This document shows positions 16,105 to 24,869 of a stretch of 64,000 bases of DNA, one piece after another (the stretch's first letter is position 1; the number at the start of each line of letters is the position of its first letter). The translations under genes were made by a program, and so were the position numbers. This DNA is from an uncultured Agathobacter sp. (GTDB lineage: Bacteria; Bacillota; Clostridia; Lachnospirales; Lachnospiraceae). The stretch is from the NCBI GenBank assembly GCA_934359755.1, contig CAKRLV010000007.1, forward strand, positions 56,401 through 120,400. Direction: 5' to 3'. The notes under the pieces were generated by a model that had not been told where the DNA came from, made no database searches, and worked only from the letters and a program-made list of their open reading frames with translations.

Positions 16105-18153
16105 ATGAATAAAAATATAAAATTTAGAGGAAAGCTAAAAAGCTATATGCAATGGCCGGTTTACATGGTAGTAATTATGGTTTGTTTAGATATTCCGCTA
16201 TGCATCCATTATAAGAAAAGTGGACTTGCGCTTGTAACATTTACAGCAGTATATACGATTTTGACAATATTCTTCTATATACGCAGTAAGCAGGTGGTTG
16301 TGCAGGAGATGGTGAATTTCGCCACCCGGTATTCATCTGTACAGAAGAAGCTTCTGAATGAATTTAAGATACCATATGCATTACTGGATTATTCAGGGAA
16401 GATATTGTGGTTCAATGAACAGTTTGCATTAATGCATGGCATTGAGAAAGGATATCACAAATCGATAACTACGCTAGTTCCTGCAATTACGAGAGAGTTT
16501 CTGCAGAAAGCAGAAGATGCAGAAGACTTAAATGTTGAATTTGGAGATAGGATATTTCGCACCGTTATAAATAGAATCAAATTTGCAGAAATTGCAGAGG
16601 GCAGTGAAGCTTTACAGGTAGAACATATGGATGAATGCCTGACTGCGGTATACTTATTTGATGAGACAGACCTGCATGAGTATAAGCAGACTATCGAGTT
16701 GCAGAAACAGGTTACAGCACTTGTGTATATCGACAATTACGAAGAGGCGCTTGACAGTATTGAGGACGTAAAGAGGTCACTTCTTGTAGCCTTGATAGAT
16801 AGAAAAGTAAATCAGTATTTTGCAAAATATGACGGTCTTGTCAGAAAAATAGAAAAAGATAAATACTTTGTAGTATTCAAATATCAATACCTCGAGGATA
16901 TGAAGGAAGACAAATTCAAGGTCCTTGAAGAGGTAAAGGGAATAAAAGTCGGCAACGAGATGGCTGTTACACTTAGTATGGGAGTCGGTGTCAATGATGA
17001 CAACTACCATGAGAACTACGAGAGTTCAAGAGCCGCAATAGACCTTGCACTTGGACGAGGTGGAGATCAGGTAGTCATCAAAGAGAAGGATGATATCTCA
17101 TATTACGGTGGAAAATCAAAACAGGTCGAGAGCAAAACACGAGTTAAGGCACGAGTTAAAGCACAAGCACTACAGGAGATTATGGAGACATGTGAGAATG
17201 TTGTCATCATGGGACATAGTATTACTGATGTAGATGCACTTGGTGCAGCAATAGGAATTTATTGTGCAGCAAGAACAATTGAGAAGAAAGCACAGATTGT
17301 AGTAAATGATCCATCGAGTTCAATAAGACCGCTTATGGATTGTTTTACAGAGGAAAATGGTTATCCATCTGAGCTTTTCATAAACAACGACAATGCGTTA
17401 GAGATGGTAACCCGCAATACCCTTGTAATGGTAGTAGATACGAACAGACCAAGTTATACAGAGTGTCCAGAGTTGTTAAGAAAAACAGACACAATCGTAG
17501 TATTTGACCATCATAGACAGAATAGTGAGATTATTGAGAATCCGATTCTGTCATATATTGAATCATATGCATCAAGTGCATGTGAGATGGTAGCCGAGGT
17601 TTTGCAGTATTTTGGAGATGGAGTAAAGCTTAATAATTATGAGGCGGACTGTATATATGCAGGAATACTCATAGATACAAATAACTTCATGACAAAGACT
17701 GGTGTACGTACATTTGAAGCAGCCGCTTATCTTAAGAGATCAGGAGCTGAGGTTACAAGAGTCCGTAAGATGCTTAGAAATGATATGTCTTGTTACAAGG
17801 CAAGAGCAGAAGCAGTAAGACATGCAGAAGTATACAGAGGCGCATTTGCGATAGCAGTCTGCCCTAGTGAGAATCTTGAAAGCCCGACAATAGTTGGAGC
17901 GCAGGCTGCCAACGAGTTACTTAATATCATAGGTATCAAAGCCTCATTTGTACTGACAGAATACAATAATAAGATATATATCAGTTCAAGATCAATCGAC
18001 GAAATTAACGTGCAGCTTATAATGGAAAAGCTTGGAGGTGGCGGACATCTGAATGTAGCTGGAGCTCAGCTTACTGATTGTTCAATACTACAGGCAAAGC
18101 ATATGATTCAGGATACAATTGATGAAATGCTAAAAGATGGAGACATAGAATAA
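16105..18153 (+). CDS. gdpP: Cyclic-di-AMP phosphodiesterase GdpP (YybT)
   Basis: 682 residues in the usual GdpP order: two membrane helices (about 15-60), a PAS domain, a degenerate GGDEF domain, then DHH and DHHA1 domains. The metal-binding DHH residues are seen in GHSITDVDALG (near residue 370), VVDTNRPSYTE and FDHHRQN (near 468), and the DHHA1 motif is GGGGHLNVAGA. It degrades c-di-AMP to pApA and so affects wall and potassium homeostasis. The gdpP-rplI-dnaB order is widely conserved in Firmicutes. Confidence 0.95.
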   Translation: MNKNIKFRGKLKSYMQWPVYMVVIMVCLDIPLCIHYKKSGLALVTFTAVYTILTIFFYIRSKQVVVQEMVNFATRYSSVQKKLLNEFKIPYALLDYSGKILWFNEQFALMHGIEKGYHKSITTLVPAITREFLQKAEDAEDLNVEFGDRIFRTVINRIKFAEIAEGSEALQVEHMDECLTAVYLFDETDLHEYKQTIELQKQVTALVYIDNYEEALDSIEDVKRSLLVALIDRKVNQYFAKYDGLVRKIEKDKYFVVFKYQYLEDMKEDKFKVLEEVKGIKVGNEMAVTLSMGVGVNDDNYHENYESSRAAIDLALGRGGDQVVIKEKDDISYYGGKSKQVESKTRVKARVKAQALQEIMETCENVVIMGHSITDVDALGAAIGIYCAARTIEKKAQIVVNDPSSSIRPLMDCFTEENGYPSELFINNDNALEMVTRNTLVMVVDTNRPSYTECPELLRKTDTIVVFDHHRQNSEIIENPILSYIESYASSACEMVAEVLQYFGDGVKLNNYEADCIYAGILIDTNNFMTKTGVRTFEAAAYLKRSGAEVTRVRKMLRNDMSCYKARAEAVRHAEVYRGAFAIAVCPSENLESPTIVGAQAANELLNIIGIKASFVLTEYNNKIYISSRSIDEINVQLIMEKLGGGGHLNVAGAQLTDCSILQAKHMIQDTIDEMLKDGDIE

Positions 18154-18194
18154 GGATACACAGAATAGGAGACACAGAATAGGAGACACAGGCA

Positions 18195-18641
18195 ATGAAG
18201 GTAATATTATTAGAAGATGTAAAAGCTCTTGGCAAGAAAGGTGATGTAGTCAATGTAAGTGATGGATACGCAAGAAACGCTATTCTTCCGAAGAAGCTTG
18301 GAGTTGAGGCTACATCTAAGAACTTAAATGATTTAAAATTGCAGAACCAGCATGCAGATAAAGTAGCACAGGAGAATTATGAGAATGCAGTAGCTCTCGC
18401 AAAAGTCGTAGAGAAGACAACAATTGAGGTTAAGCTTAAGTCTGGAAAAGACGGAAAGGCATTTGGTTCTATCTCAAGCAAAGAAATATCACAGGCAGCA
18501 AAAGAGCAGGCAGGGCTTGATATCGACAAGAAAAAGATGCATTTAGGTGAGGCAATCAAGAATTTAGGAACATTTGATGTTCCAGTGAAATTACACCCAA
18601 AAGTAACAGCCAATATCAAGGTAAAGGTTGTTGAAGGATAG
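18195..18641 (+). CDS. rplI: 50S ribosomal protein L9
   Basis: 148 residues with the diagnostic start MKVILLEDVKALGKKGDVV and the GYARNAILPKKLG segment, then the long connecting helix and C-terminal rRNA-binding domain. It lies between gdpP and dnaB. Just upstream a short sequence (GGATACACAGAATAGGAGACACAG type) is repeated in tandem and supplies GGAGA motifs before the ATG. Confidence 0.96.
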   Translation: MKVILLEDVKALGKKGDVVNVSDGYARNAILPKKLGVEATSKNLNDLKLQNQHADKVAQENYENAVALAKVVEKTTIEVKLKSGKDGKAFGSISSKEISQAAKEQAGLDIDKKKMHLGEAIKNLGTFDVPVKLHPKVTANIKVKVVEG

Positions 18642-18652
18642 GAGGAATCCAC

Positions 18653-20002
18653 TTGGATGAGACACTCATAAAGCGTATAATGCCGAACAGTCTCGAGGCG
18701 GAGCAGTCTGTAATAGGTTCCATGATTATGGACAAGGACGCTATAATTTCTGCTAATGAGATTCTGATAGAAGACGATTTCTACCATAAGCAGTATGGTA
18801 TATTGTTTCAGTCTATGATAGAGCTTTATAATGACGGAAAGCCGGTAGACCTGGTTACTTTGCAGAATAAGCTTAAAGAAAAAGATGTGCCGCAGGAAGT
18901 TCAGAGCCTTGAATTTGTAAGAGATCTGGTCACATCTGTACCCACATCTGCAAATATAAAGTATTACGCGAATATAGTTAAAGATATGGCGATGAAGCGT
19001 AAACTGATTCACGTAATGGAAGATATAGAGAATGAATGCTATGTAGGCAAGGAGTCGCTTGACAGTATAATGGACAAGACGGAACATGATGTATTTGCAC
19101 TCACATCAAGCCGCCAGACAGGAGACTATGTTCCGATTAGACAGGTAGTAATGAATGCACTTGAGAAGATTGAGAAAGCATCGCAGCAACAGGGAACAGT
19201 TACAGGAATACCTACAGGATTTATAGATCTGGATTACAGAACAGCTGGATTGCAGCCATCCGATCTAATTCTGGTAGCGGCGCGTCCTTCAATGGGTAAG
19301 ACAGCGTTCGTGCTTAACCTTGCGCAGCATGTGGCCTTTCATGAGAATATGTGTACAGCAATATTCTCTCTGGAAATGTCAAAAGAACAGCTGGTTAACC
19401 GACTGTTCTCACTTGAATCAAGAGTAGATGCGCAGGCACTTAGAACTGGTAATTTGTCAGATGCTGACTGGGAGCAGTTAGTAGAAGGCGCTGGTATAAT
19501 TGGGGATTCAGAGCTTATCATAGATGATACACCAGGTATAAGTATCTCAGAGATGAGAAGTAAGTGCAGAAAATATAAGTTAGAGCATGACCTCAAATTA
19601 ATCATAATCGACTACCTGCAGTTGATGAGTGGTAGTGGACGAGGAAGCGAATCACGTCAGCAGGAGATTTCAGACATATCGAGATCACTTAAAGCATTAG
19701 CGAGAGAACTAAGCGTACCGGTAATTGCGCTTTCACAGCTGTCGCGAGCTGTAGAGCAGAGACCGGACCACAGACCAATGCTTTCAGATCTCCGAGAATC
19801 AGGAGCCATCGAGCAGGATGCCGACGTTGTAATGTTTATCTATCGAGATGATTATTACAATAAAGACACAGAACTGAAAGGTATTTCAGAGATTATCATA
19901 GCTAAGCAAAGAAATGGTCCAATCGGAACAGTAAATCTTGCATGGCTGCCACAGTACACCAAGTTCGCAAATCTGGAGAGGGATTTTGGCGACAATGAAT
20001 AA
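18653..20002 (+). CDS. dnaB: Replicative DNA helicase DnaB
   Basis: 449 residues. The N-terminal DnaB domain (PNSLEAEQSVIGSMI) is followed by the RecA-like motor with Walker A ARPSMGKTAF near residue 210, Walker B LIIIDYLQLM and the DLRESGAIEQDADVV segment. It unwinds the parental duplex at the fork. The start is TTG at 18653, 7 bases after GGAGG; no nearby in-frame ATG fits the family N-terminus. It is 11 bases downstream of rplI. Confidence 0.95.
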   Translation: MDETLIKRIMPNSLEAEQSVIGSMIMDKDAIISANEILIEDDFYHKQYGILFQSMIELYNDGKPVDLVTLQNKLKEKDVPQEVQSLEFVRDLVTSVPTSANIKYYANIVKDMAMKRKLIHVMEDIENECYVGKESLDSIMDKTEHDVFALTSSRQTGDYVPIRQVVMNALEKIEKASQQQGTVTGIPTGFIDLDYRTAGLQPSDLILVAARPSMGKTAFVLNLAQHVAFHENMCTAIFSLEMSKEQLVNRLFSLESRVDAQALRTGNLSDADWEQLVEGAGIIGDSELIIDDTPGISISEMRSKCRKYKLEHDLKLIIIDYLQLMSGSGRGSESRQQEISDISRSLKALARELSVPVIALSQLSRAVEQRPDHRPMLSDLRESGAIEQDADVVMFIYRDDYYNKDTELKGISEIIIAKQRNGPIGTVNLAWLPQYTKFANLERDFGDNE

Positions 20003-20022
20003 TATTAAAATTTAATTACAAT

Positions 20023-20058
20023 ACAGGCGCACAGCCATAGCTGGTACAGTGCGTCTGT
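20023..20058 (+). terminator. Hairpin after dnaB, possible terminator
   Basis: ACAGGCGCAC pairs with GTGCGTCTGT (one G-T pair) around a 16-base loop. A T run is lacking, so termination efficiency is uncertain. Confidence 0.4.
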
Positions 20059-20110
20059 ATATTGAGATAGTTTAGGGAGAAAGTCAGGTAACAGAAGGGG
20101 GAACATACAA

Positions 20111-21409
20111 ATGATTGGGGAATCAATTGCAGTGAATACGCTGTATTTATATACAGTAGTAATCGCAGCAGATATGTTAGCGGGTTTTACATGGCGCAAG
20201 TCATATCTAAAGTATTTAATAGCGTTTCTGATAAACATCGTATGCTTGCTTTTTATTAACAAATCAGAAGGTACAATCTTATTATTACCCATACAAATAA
20301 TACAGATAGTGGTTACACTGGAACTTTTATACCGCGAGAAGATAAAACGTACTATAGGGTATGTTGTAATTTTTACGCTTGTCTATGCAATTGCAGTACA
20401 GGTAATAGAGGCACTGCTTATTGCTGTAGAGATAGTATCAGGAAGAAAAATAAGCCAGTATTTTTCAGTAATAGACGGCACAATTGCACTTTTAATAGTA
20501 ATTATCCTATCCAGAGTCATCAAAAATACAGTAATAGGAACAGGACGAATAAAGAAGAAATATGTATTCATACTAGTGTCAATTCTTTTTATAGACAGTG
20601 TGTTTCTGATAGAAATGGGAGACTATGTTGAATCTCTGACACAGCATGGGCGCCAGTTTGTGTCAGCAGTAAATTATATATTGGTTGTTGTAGTAATTAC
20701 GATACAGGCAATTGCAATCGTGTATCTGGTATCATCCCGCGATGTTTTCATAGAGCGCGAGGAACTTATAGGGAGGATATTTGAAGAACAGGGGAGGCAT
20801 TACGAGGACCTCAGACAGAAAGAATACAAGACGAGAAGGTTCAGACATGACCTCAAAAACCACATGAATCTGCTGGCGCAGCTATGTAAAGATGGTGACA
20901 TAGACAGAATAAGGAATTATCTTGATGAAATAAATATAAATATCAGGCAGTTTGATAGCAAGATACATACTCACAACGAAATTGCAGACGCAATATTGAA
21001 CAGATATTATGATGAGTGTGCAGAAGCAGGCATAGAGTTAAAGGTGAAGGGGCATTTTGCTGAGAACTATCAGATATCCGCATTTGACACGTGTGTAATT
21101 TTCTCAAACCTGCTCGACAATGCATTGCAGGCAGAAAAGAAAATTAAAAACATAGATAAAAAAGAAATTTCAGTAAAGATAAGATATACCGATGAAGCAG
21201 AAACAATAATACTATTTGAAAATGACATTGAAGAAGATATAGAAATCAAAAACGGCAAAATAAAGACAACTAAAAAGAACAGATACGACCATGGATTTGG
21301 TATAGAAAATGTGATGGAATGTGTGGAGAAGAACAATGGGAACATCAGTATTGAAAACGAAGGAAGGAAATTCAAGGTCTGGATTAATATGGTCAGTTCC
21401 AGAATTTAG
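20111..21409 (+). CDS. GHKL-family sensor histidine kinase (AgrC-like)
   Basis: 432 residues. The N-terminal half has about six hydrophobic helices. The kinase part has the HPK10-type phosphorylation motif RFRHDLKNHMNLL and a GHKL ATPase with N box NLLDNALQAE and a G box HGFGIENV. Such kinases often sense peptides and pair with LytTR regulators, as here. No agrB/agrD-like genes were seen next to it, so its signal is unknown. GGGGGAAC precedes the ATG. Confidence 0.9.
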   Translation: MIGESIAVNTLYLYTVVIAADMLAGFTWRKSYLKYLIAFLINIVCLLFINKSEGTILLLPIQIIQIVVTLELLYREKIKRTIGYVVIFTLVYAIAVQVIEALLIAVEIVSGRKISQYFSVIDGTIALLIVIILSRVIKNTVIGTGRIKKKYVFILVSILFIDSVFLIEMGDYVESLTQHGRQFVSAVNYILVVVVITIQAIAIVYLVSSRDVFIEREELIGRIFEEQGRHYEDLRQKEYKTRRFRHDLKNHMNLLAQLCKDGDIDRIRNYLDEININIRQFDSKIHTHNEIADAILNRYYDECAEAGIELKVKGHFAENYQISAFDTCVIFSNLLDNALQAEKKIKNIDKKEISVKIRYTDEAETIILFENDIEEDIEIKNGKIKTTKKNRYDHGFGIENVMECVEKNNGNISIENEGRKFKVWINMVSSRI

Positions 21410-21410
21410 A

Positions 21411-22103
21411 GTGGCTATCGTAGATGACATATACGAATGCAGAGAAAATATTACAAATATAGCAAAACTATTGACAGGGGACAAAATAGATATACATCAG
21501 TATGATTCAGGAGAGGCATTTTTGGAGGATGACCAGGTATATGATCTTGTGTTGCTGGATATAGAAATGACAGGCAAAGATGGATTTGACACCGCAATTG
21601 AGTATAAGCGCAGATATAGCAGTGTATTGATAGCATTTGTAACTACACATACAGAGTACTGGAAAAAGGGCTATATAGTAAATGCTTTCAGATTCATAGA
21701 AAAAGGCAATCTGAGTGCAGATATGGAGGAACTTTTTGCCGCCTGCAACCAGATATTTTCAAAGATGGACACAATAGCATTTAAAGCGCGTAAATACAAA
21801 AGTGTTAAAATCAGAATTGACACTATCATATACATAGAGACAGACCGTCCATATATATCTATCCACACAAAGCAGGGAATCATCCACTGTTATGAGAACA
21901 TGAAGGAGGCATTATGTAAGCTCGAAAAATACGGATTCATACAGTGCCACAGAGGATATATTGTGAATCTGCGGGAAGTAAGAGATTACAATGATGAAGT
22001 CGTGCGCCTGATGAACGGCGAATCGGTGCTTCTTAGTTCGAAAATCAGAAAGGATTTTGTAGCCAGATACATAAAATTCAAATTCGAAATAGCGAATCAG
22101 TAG
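21411..22103 (+). CDS. LytTR-family response regulator (AgrA-like)
   Basis: About 230 residues. The receiver begins VAIVDDIYECREN and has the phospho-Asp in LVLLDIEMTGKDGF. A LytTR DNA-binding domain follows (IIYIETDRPYISIHT, FIQCHRGYIVNL). The frame stays open upstream inside the kinase gene, but the receiver fold begins at the GTG at 21411, two bases after the kinase stop, so coupled translation from GTG is preferred. The last codons and the stop lie inside a 44-bp tandem repeat. Confidence 0.88.
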   Translation: MAIVDDIYECRENITNIAKLLTGDKIDIHQYDSGEAFLEDDQVYDLVLLDIEMTGKDGFDTAIEYKRRYSSVLIAFVTTHTEYWKKGYIVNAFRFIEKGNLSADMEELFAACNQIFSKMDTIAFKARKYKSVKIRIDTIIYIETDRPYISIHTKQGIIHCYENMKEALCKLEKYGFIQCHRGYIVNLREVRDYNDEVVRLMNGESVLLSSKIRKDFVARYIKFKFEIANQ

Positions 22104-22179
22104 GTTACTGTTAGGTGTGAACCGTAGCATCTGTAGCGAATCAGTAGATTCCTGTTAGGTGTGAACAGTCACATCAGTA
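22092..22179. repeat. Two tandem 44-bp copies spanning a stop codon
   Basis: GCGAATCAGTAG begins at 22092 and again at 22136. Each copy contains CTGTTAGGTGTGAAC. The first copy includes the TAG stop of the LytTR regulator. A related sequence, TGTCAGGTGCGAACAGT, occurs near 22,838. Confidence 0.8.
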
Positions 22180-22265
22180 GATATAATGTCGAAATAATAC
22201 GATTGAAAAAGTTTGAACATAGCCTGAAGCAACCTTATAATAAATAACAAAGGAGGTTGCAGGAA

Positions 22266-22784
22266 GTGGAAAAGCTACGATATATGATCTCCGATGCTGC
22301 AGCAGCAGTAAATGTGGAGACACACGTTTTGCGTTACTGGGAAGAGGAACTTGAACTGTCCGTACCTCGGAATGAGATGGGACATAGATATTACACCAAA
22401 GACAATATCAATGAATTTTTAAAGATAAAAGAGTTAAAAGAACAAGGCTACCAATTAAAAGAGATTAAGAATCTGCTTCATGGAGGAGTAGTTCCCAAAG
22501 AGATAACATCTAATCAGGGAATAACATCTGAAGTCAGAATGGAACAATTCAAAGAGCTGATGAACGATATTATAGGACATGCTATATCCCTGAACAATGA
22601 AGAACTAAGCCAGCAGATTGGAACAGAGGTACAAGAGAGAATATTGAAGGAACTGAACTACCTTCTAAGAGAACAGGATGAAGCTCAGGAAGAGAGATAC
22701 AAGAAGCTGGATCAGGCAATACGAGGAAAGGTCAAAAAAAGTGGATTACTTCCAAAATTGTTGAAAAAACCAATTCATGCGTAG
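22266..22784 (+). CDS. MerR-type helix-turn-helix protein with coiled coil and basic C-terminus
   Basis: About 172 residues. An N-terminal MerR-like domain (ISDAAAAVNVETHVLRYWEE, then RYYTKDNINEFLKIKELKE) is followed by a charged helical segment and a basic tail GLLPKLLKKPIHA. AGGAGG (22251-22256) touches the TTG at 22257 but is 9 bases from the GTG at 22266, so GTG is chosen. There is no effector-binding domain of the usual MerR kind. The layout resembles RacA-like DNA-to-membrane anchors, but similarity is only architectural. Confidence 0.75.
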   Translation: MEKLRYMISDAAAAVNVETHVLRYWEEELELSVPRNEMGHRYYTKDNINEFLKIKELKEQGYQLKEIKNLLHGGVVPKEITSNQGITSEVRMEQFKELMNDIIGHAISLNNEELSQQIGTEVQERILKELNYLLREQDEAQEERYKKLDQAIRGKVKKSGLLPKLLKKPIHA

Positions 22785-22830
22785 AGATATCTAACTCGTA
22801 GAGACATTTTAAAAAGGCTGTAATCGTTGC

Positions 22831-22866
22831 TGGTTACACTGTCAGGTGCGAACAGTAATCGTAACA
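22831..22866. repeat. Imperfect palindrome related to the 22.1 kb repeat
   Basis: GGTTACACTGT and ACAGTAATCGTAAC flank CAGGTGCGA and can pair as two short stems (GTTAC/GTAAC and ACTGT/ACAGT). The core matches the GTTAGGTGTGAAC motif in the repeat at 22092-22179. Non-coding, between the MerR-like gene and the ferredoxin gene. Confidence 0.55.
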
Positions 22867-22983
22867 TTGTGCAAAAGTAAGAACATAAGAAAATACTATT
22901 GAACTAAACAAAATACTGTACTATTATACAAATAAGCCGATTGTGGCGAATAATGATCATTATTTAATAAGGAGGATTTCATT

Positions 22984-23151
22984 ATGGCATACGTAATTAA
23001 TGATTCATGCGTTAGCTGTGGAACATGTGCTGGTGAGTGCCCTGTAGGAGCAATCTCAGCTGGAGACTCTCAGTACGTAATCGATGCAGATACATGTCTT
23101 GATTGTGGAACATGTGCTGGTGTTTGCCCAACTGGAGCAATCTCACAGTAA
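22984..23151 (+). CDS. 2x[4Fe-4S] clostridial-type ferredoxin
   Basis: 55 residues, MAYVINDSCVSCGTCAGECP then DTCLDCGTCAGVCP. The two C-x2-C-x2-C-x3-C clusters are internally symmetric, so it binds two [4Fe-4S] clusters and carries low-potential electrons for anaerobic metabolism. AAGGAGG is 8 bases before the ATG. It stands alone, with its own upstream region and a terminator after it. Confidence 0.96.
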   Translation: MAYVINDSCVSCGTCAGECPVGAISAGDSQYVIDADTCLDCGTCAGVCPTGAISQ

Positions 23152-23179
23152 TTAGCATAATTGCAGAACATATCAAAAG

Positions 23180-23243
23180 GAGGCAACCTGCGAACAATGT
23201 CATCTAGCTAAGACATTGAACCCGCGAGGCTGTCTCTTTTTTT
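23180..23243 (+). terminator. Branched intrinsic terminator after ferredoxin
   Basis: GAGGCA-ACCT pairs with AGG-CTGTCTC, enclosing an inner AATGTC/GACATT stem, and is followed by seven T. Confidence 0.75.
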
Positions 23244-23261
23244 AAATATCAGATATTAATA

Positions 23262-23289
23262 TTGTGTATGAGAATGAATGTTGTATAAT
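23262..23289 (+). promoter_or_regulatory. Promoter abutting the ywlC start codon
   Basis: TTGTGT (23262-23267), 16-base spacer, TATAAT (23284-23289). The hexamer sits exactly at -12 to -7 relative to the ATG at 23296, which would make the transcript leaderless. Confidence 0.6.
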
Positions 23290-23295
23290 AGACGT

Positions 23296-24372
23296 ATGGA
23301 AACGCAAATAATAAAAATAAACAAAGAAAATTTAGACTCAATAGAGATGGATGAGGCGGGAAAGCTTATAGCAGCTGGAGAGCTGGTTGCTTTTCCAACA
23401 GAGACAGTATATGGATTAGGTGGAGATGCACTAGACCCAGAGGCAGCACATAAGATATACGCTGCAAAGGGCAGACCATCTGACAATCCGCTGATAGTAC
23501 ATATAGCCGAATACGAAGATATGTACAGAGTCGGCAGGAATATACCACCGCAGGCGAAGCTTCTTGCAGATGCGTTCTGGCCAGGTCCGCTTACCATGAT
23601 TGTTGAGAAGAGTGACAATGTCCCATATGCGACGACCGGAGGCATGGATACAGTAGCGGTCAGGATGCCAAATCATCCAGTGGCACTTGCATTGATCAGA
23701 AAAAGCGGATGCCTTATAGCGGCACCAAGTGCCAATACATCAGGGCGCCCAAGTCCATCTAAAGCAAGCCATGTGGCAGAAGATTTATCGGGTAAGATTG
23801 CGATGATAATAGATGGCGGCGAGGTAAGCATAGGAATAGAATCCACAATAATCGATCTGACAGAGAAGACACCAATGGTGCTTCGTCCAGGTTATATCAC
23901 ACCGAAGATGCTATCAGATGTACTTGGCGAGGAAGTCATAATTGACCCAGGAATAATAGCGGCAGACGATACAAGGAAGCCAAAAGCACCAGGAATGAAA
24001 TACAAGCATTATGCGCCGAAAGCAGACATGATAATAGTGGATGGACAAAAGGATGCAGTTATTTCTGTAATCAATGCTAAAATTGCAAAGGCAAAAGAGG
24101 CAGGGAAAAAGGCAGCAGTTATTGCAACAGAAGAGACAAAAGACAAATACAATGCGGACATAGTACTCTCGATTGGAAGCAGAAGCGATGAGGATACTAT
24201 AGCCCAGCATTTATATACGATACTTAGAGAATGTGATGAACTGAATGTAGAAGCGATATATTCCGAGAGTTTTTCAACTCCAAGAATAGGGCAGGCAATA
24301 ATGAACCGTTTACTAAAGGCGGCAGGACATCAGGTTATTACAGCAGTTGAAGTTGGGGACGAAAACTGTTAA
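23296..24372 (+). CDS. ywlC: L-threonylcarbamoyladenylate synthase (Sua5/YwlC type)
   Basis: About 358 residues. The YrdC/Sua5 catalytic domain (AGELVAFPTETVYGLGGDA, KGRPSDNPLIVH, FWPGPLTMI) is followed by the C-terminal Sua5 domain (PGMKYKHYAPKA). It makes threonylcarbamoyl-AMP from Thr, bicarbonate and ATP for tRNA t6A37. An ATG at 23278 would overlap the promoter and lacks a ribosome site, so 23296 is preferred. The order ywlC, phosphatase, upp matches B. subtilis. Confidence 0.93.
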   Translation: METQIIKINKENLDSIEMDEAGKLIAAGELVAFPTETVYGLGGDALDPEAAHKIYAAKGRPSDNPLIVHIAEYEDMYRVGRNIPPQAKLLADAFWPGPLTMIVEKSDNVPYATTGGMDTVAVRMPNHPVALALIRKSGCLIAAPSANTSGRPSPSKASHVAEDLSGKIAMIIDGGEVSIGIESTIIDLTEKTPMVLRPGYITPKMLSDVLGEEVIIDPGIIAADDTRKPKAPGMKYKHYAPKADMIIVDGQKDAVISVINAKIAKAKEAGKKAAVIATEETKDKYNADIVLSIGSRSDEDTIAQHLYTILRECDELNVEAIYSESFSTPRIGQAIMNRLLKAAGHQVITAVEVGDENC

Positions 24373-24409
24373 AATCGGTATATACCTAAATCGGGGGGAC
24401 AAGACCATT

Positions 24410-24868
24410 ATGCGATACAATAGAATTATATTTGTGGCTCAATCCGGAACCAGCAGGGAACCAATGGCGGCAGGAATAATGAAAGATCTAAATGCAGATT
24501 CAAACCTTGAGATACTGGCCAGAGGTCTTGTAGTACAATTTCCAGAACCTCTCAATCAGAAGGCAGAAGCAGTGATGATAAGTAATGGAATAAGCACAGA
24601 GGGATTTACATCAGCACAGTTTAAGCCAGAAGAGGTTACGCCAGAGACAGTAATATTCACTATGGAGACTGTGCATAGAGAGAGATTACTTGAACTCTAT
24701 GATACAGTATCCCCAAGCCAGGTATTTGTATTATCTGAGTTTGTAGGAGAAGAATTAGAGATACTAGATCCATATGGTGGGCAGCTCCCTAATTATGGAT
24801 TATGTTACGAGACGCTAAGGAACACTATCAAGAAATTAATCAAAAAACTATACGAGGGAGAAGAATAA
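24410..24868 (+). CDS. Low-molecular-weight phosphotyrosine phosphatase homologue lacking the catalytic Cys
   Basis: 152 residues with the LMW-PTP layout. The P-loop aligns as FVAQSGTSREPMA where active enzymes have FVC-x5-R-S/T-P. The nucleophilic Cys is Ala and the second loop Cys is Ser, while Arg and the C-terminal general-acid segment LDPYGG are kept. GGGGGG lies 11 bases before the ATG at 24410; an upstream in-frame ATG overlaps ywlC and adds a non-family stretch. In B. subtilis the corresponding gene is the active ywlE. It may be a phospho-binding pseudoenzyme. Confidence 0.85.
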   Translation: MRYNRIIFVAQSGTSREPMAAGIMKDLNADSNLEILARGLVVQFPEPLNQKAEAVMISNGISTEGFTSAQFKPEEVTPETVIFTMETVHRERLLELYDTVSPSQVFVLSEFVGEELEILDPYGGQLPNYGLCYETLRNTIKKLIKKLYEGEE

Positions 24869-24869
24869 G

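Noticed and set aside
16105..18153. c-di-AMP riboswitch controlling gdpP
   Set aside because: The structured region lies upstream of the likely promoter, and the ydaO-type conserved core was not recognised in the short leader.
20111..22103. Complete agr quorum-sensing locus
   Set aside because: Only the kinase and LytTR regulator are present; no AgrB-like peptidase or peptide precursor was found in the flanking sequence.
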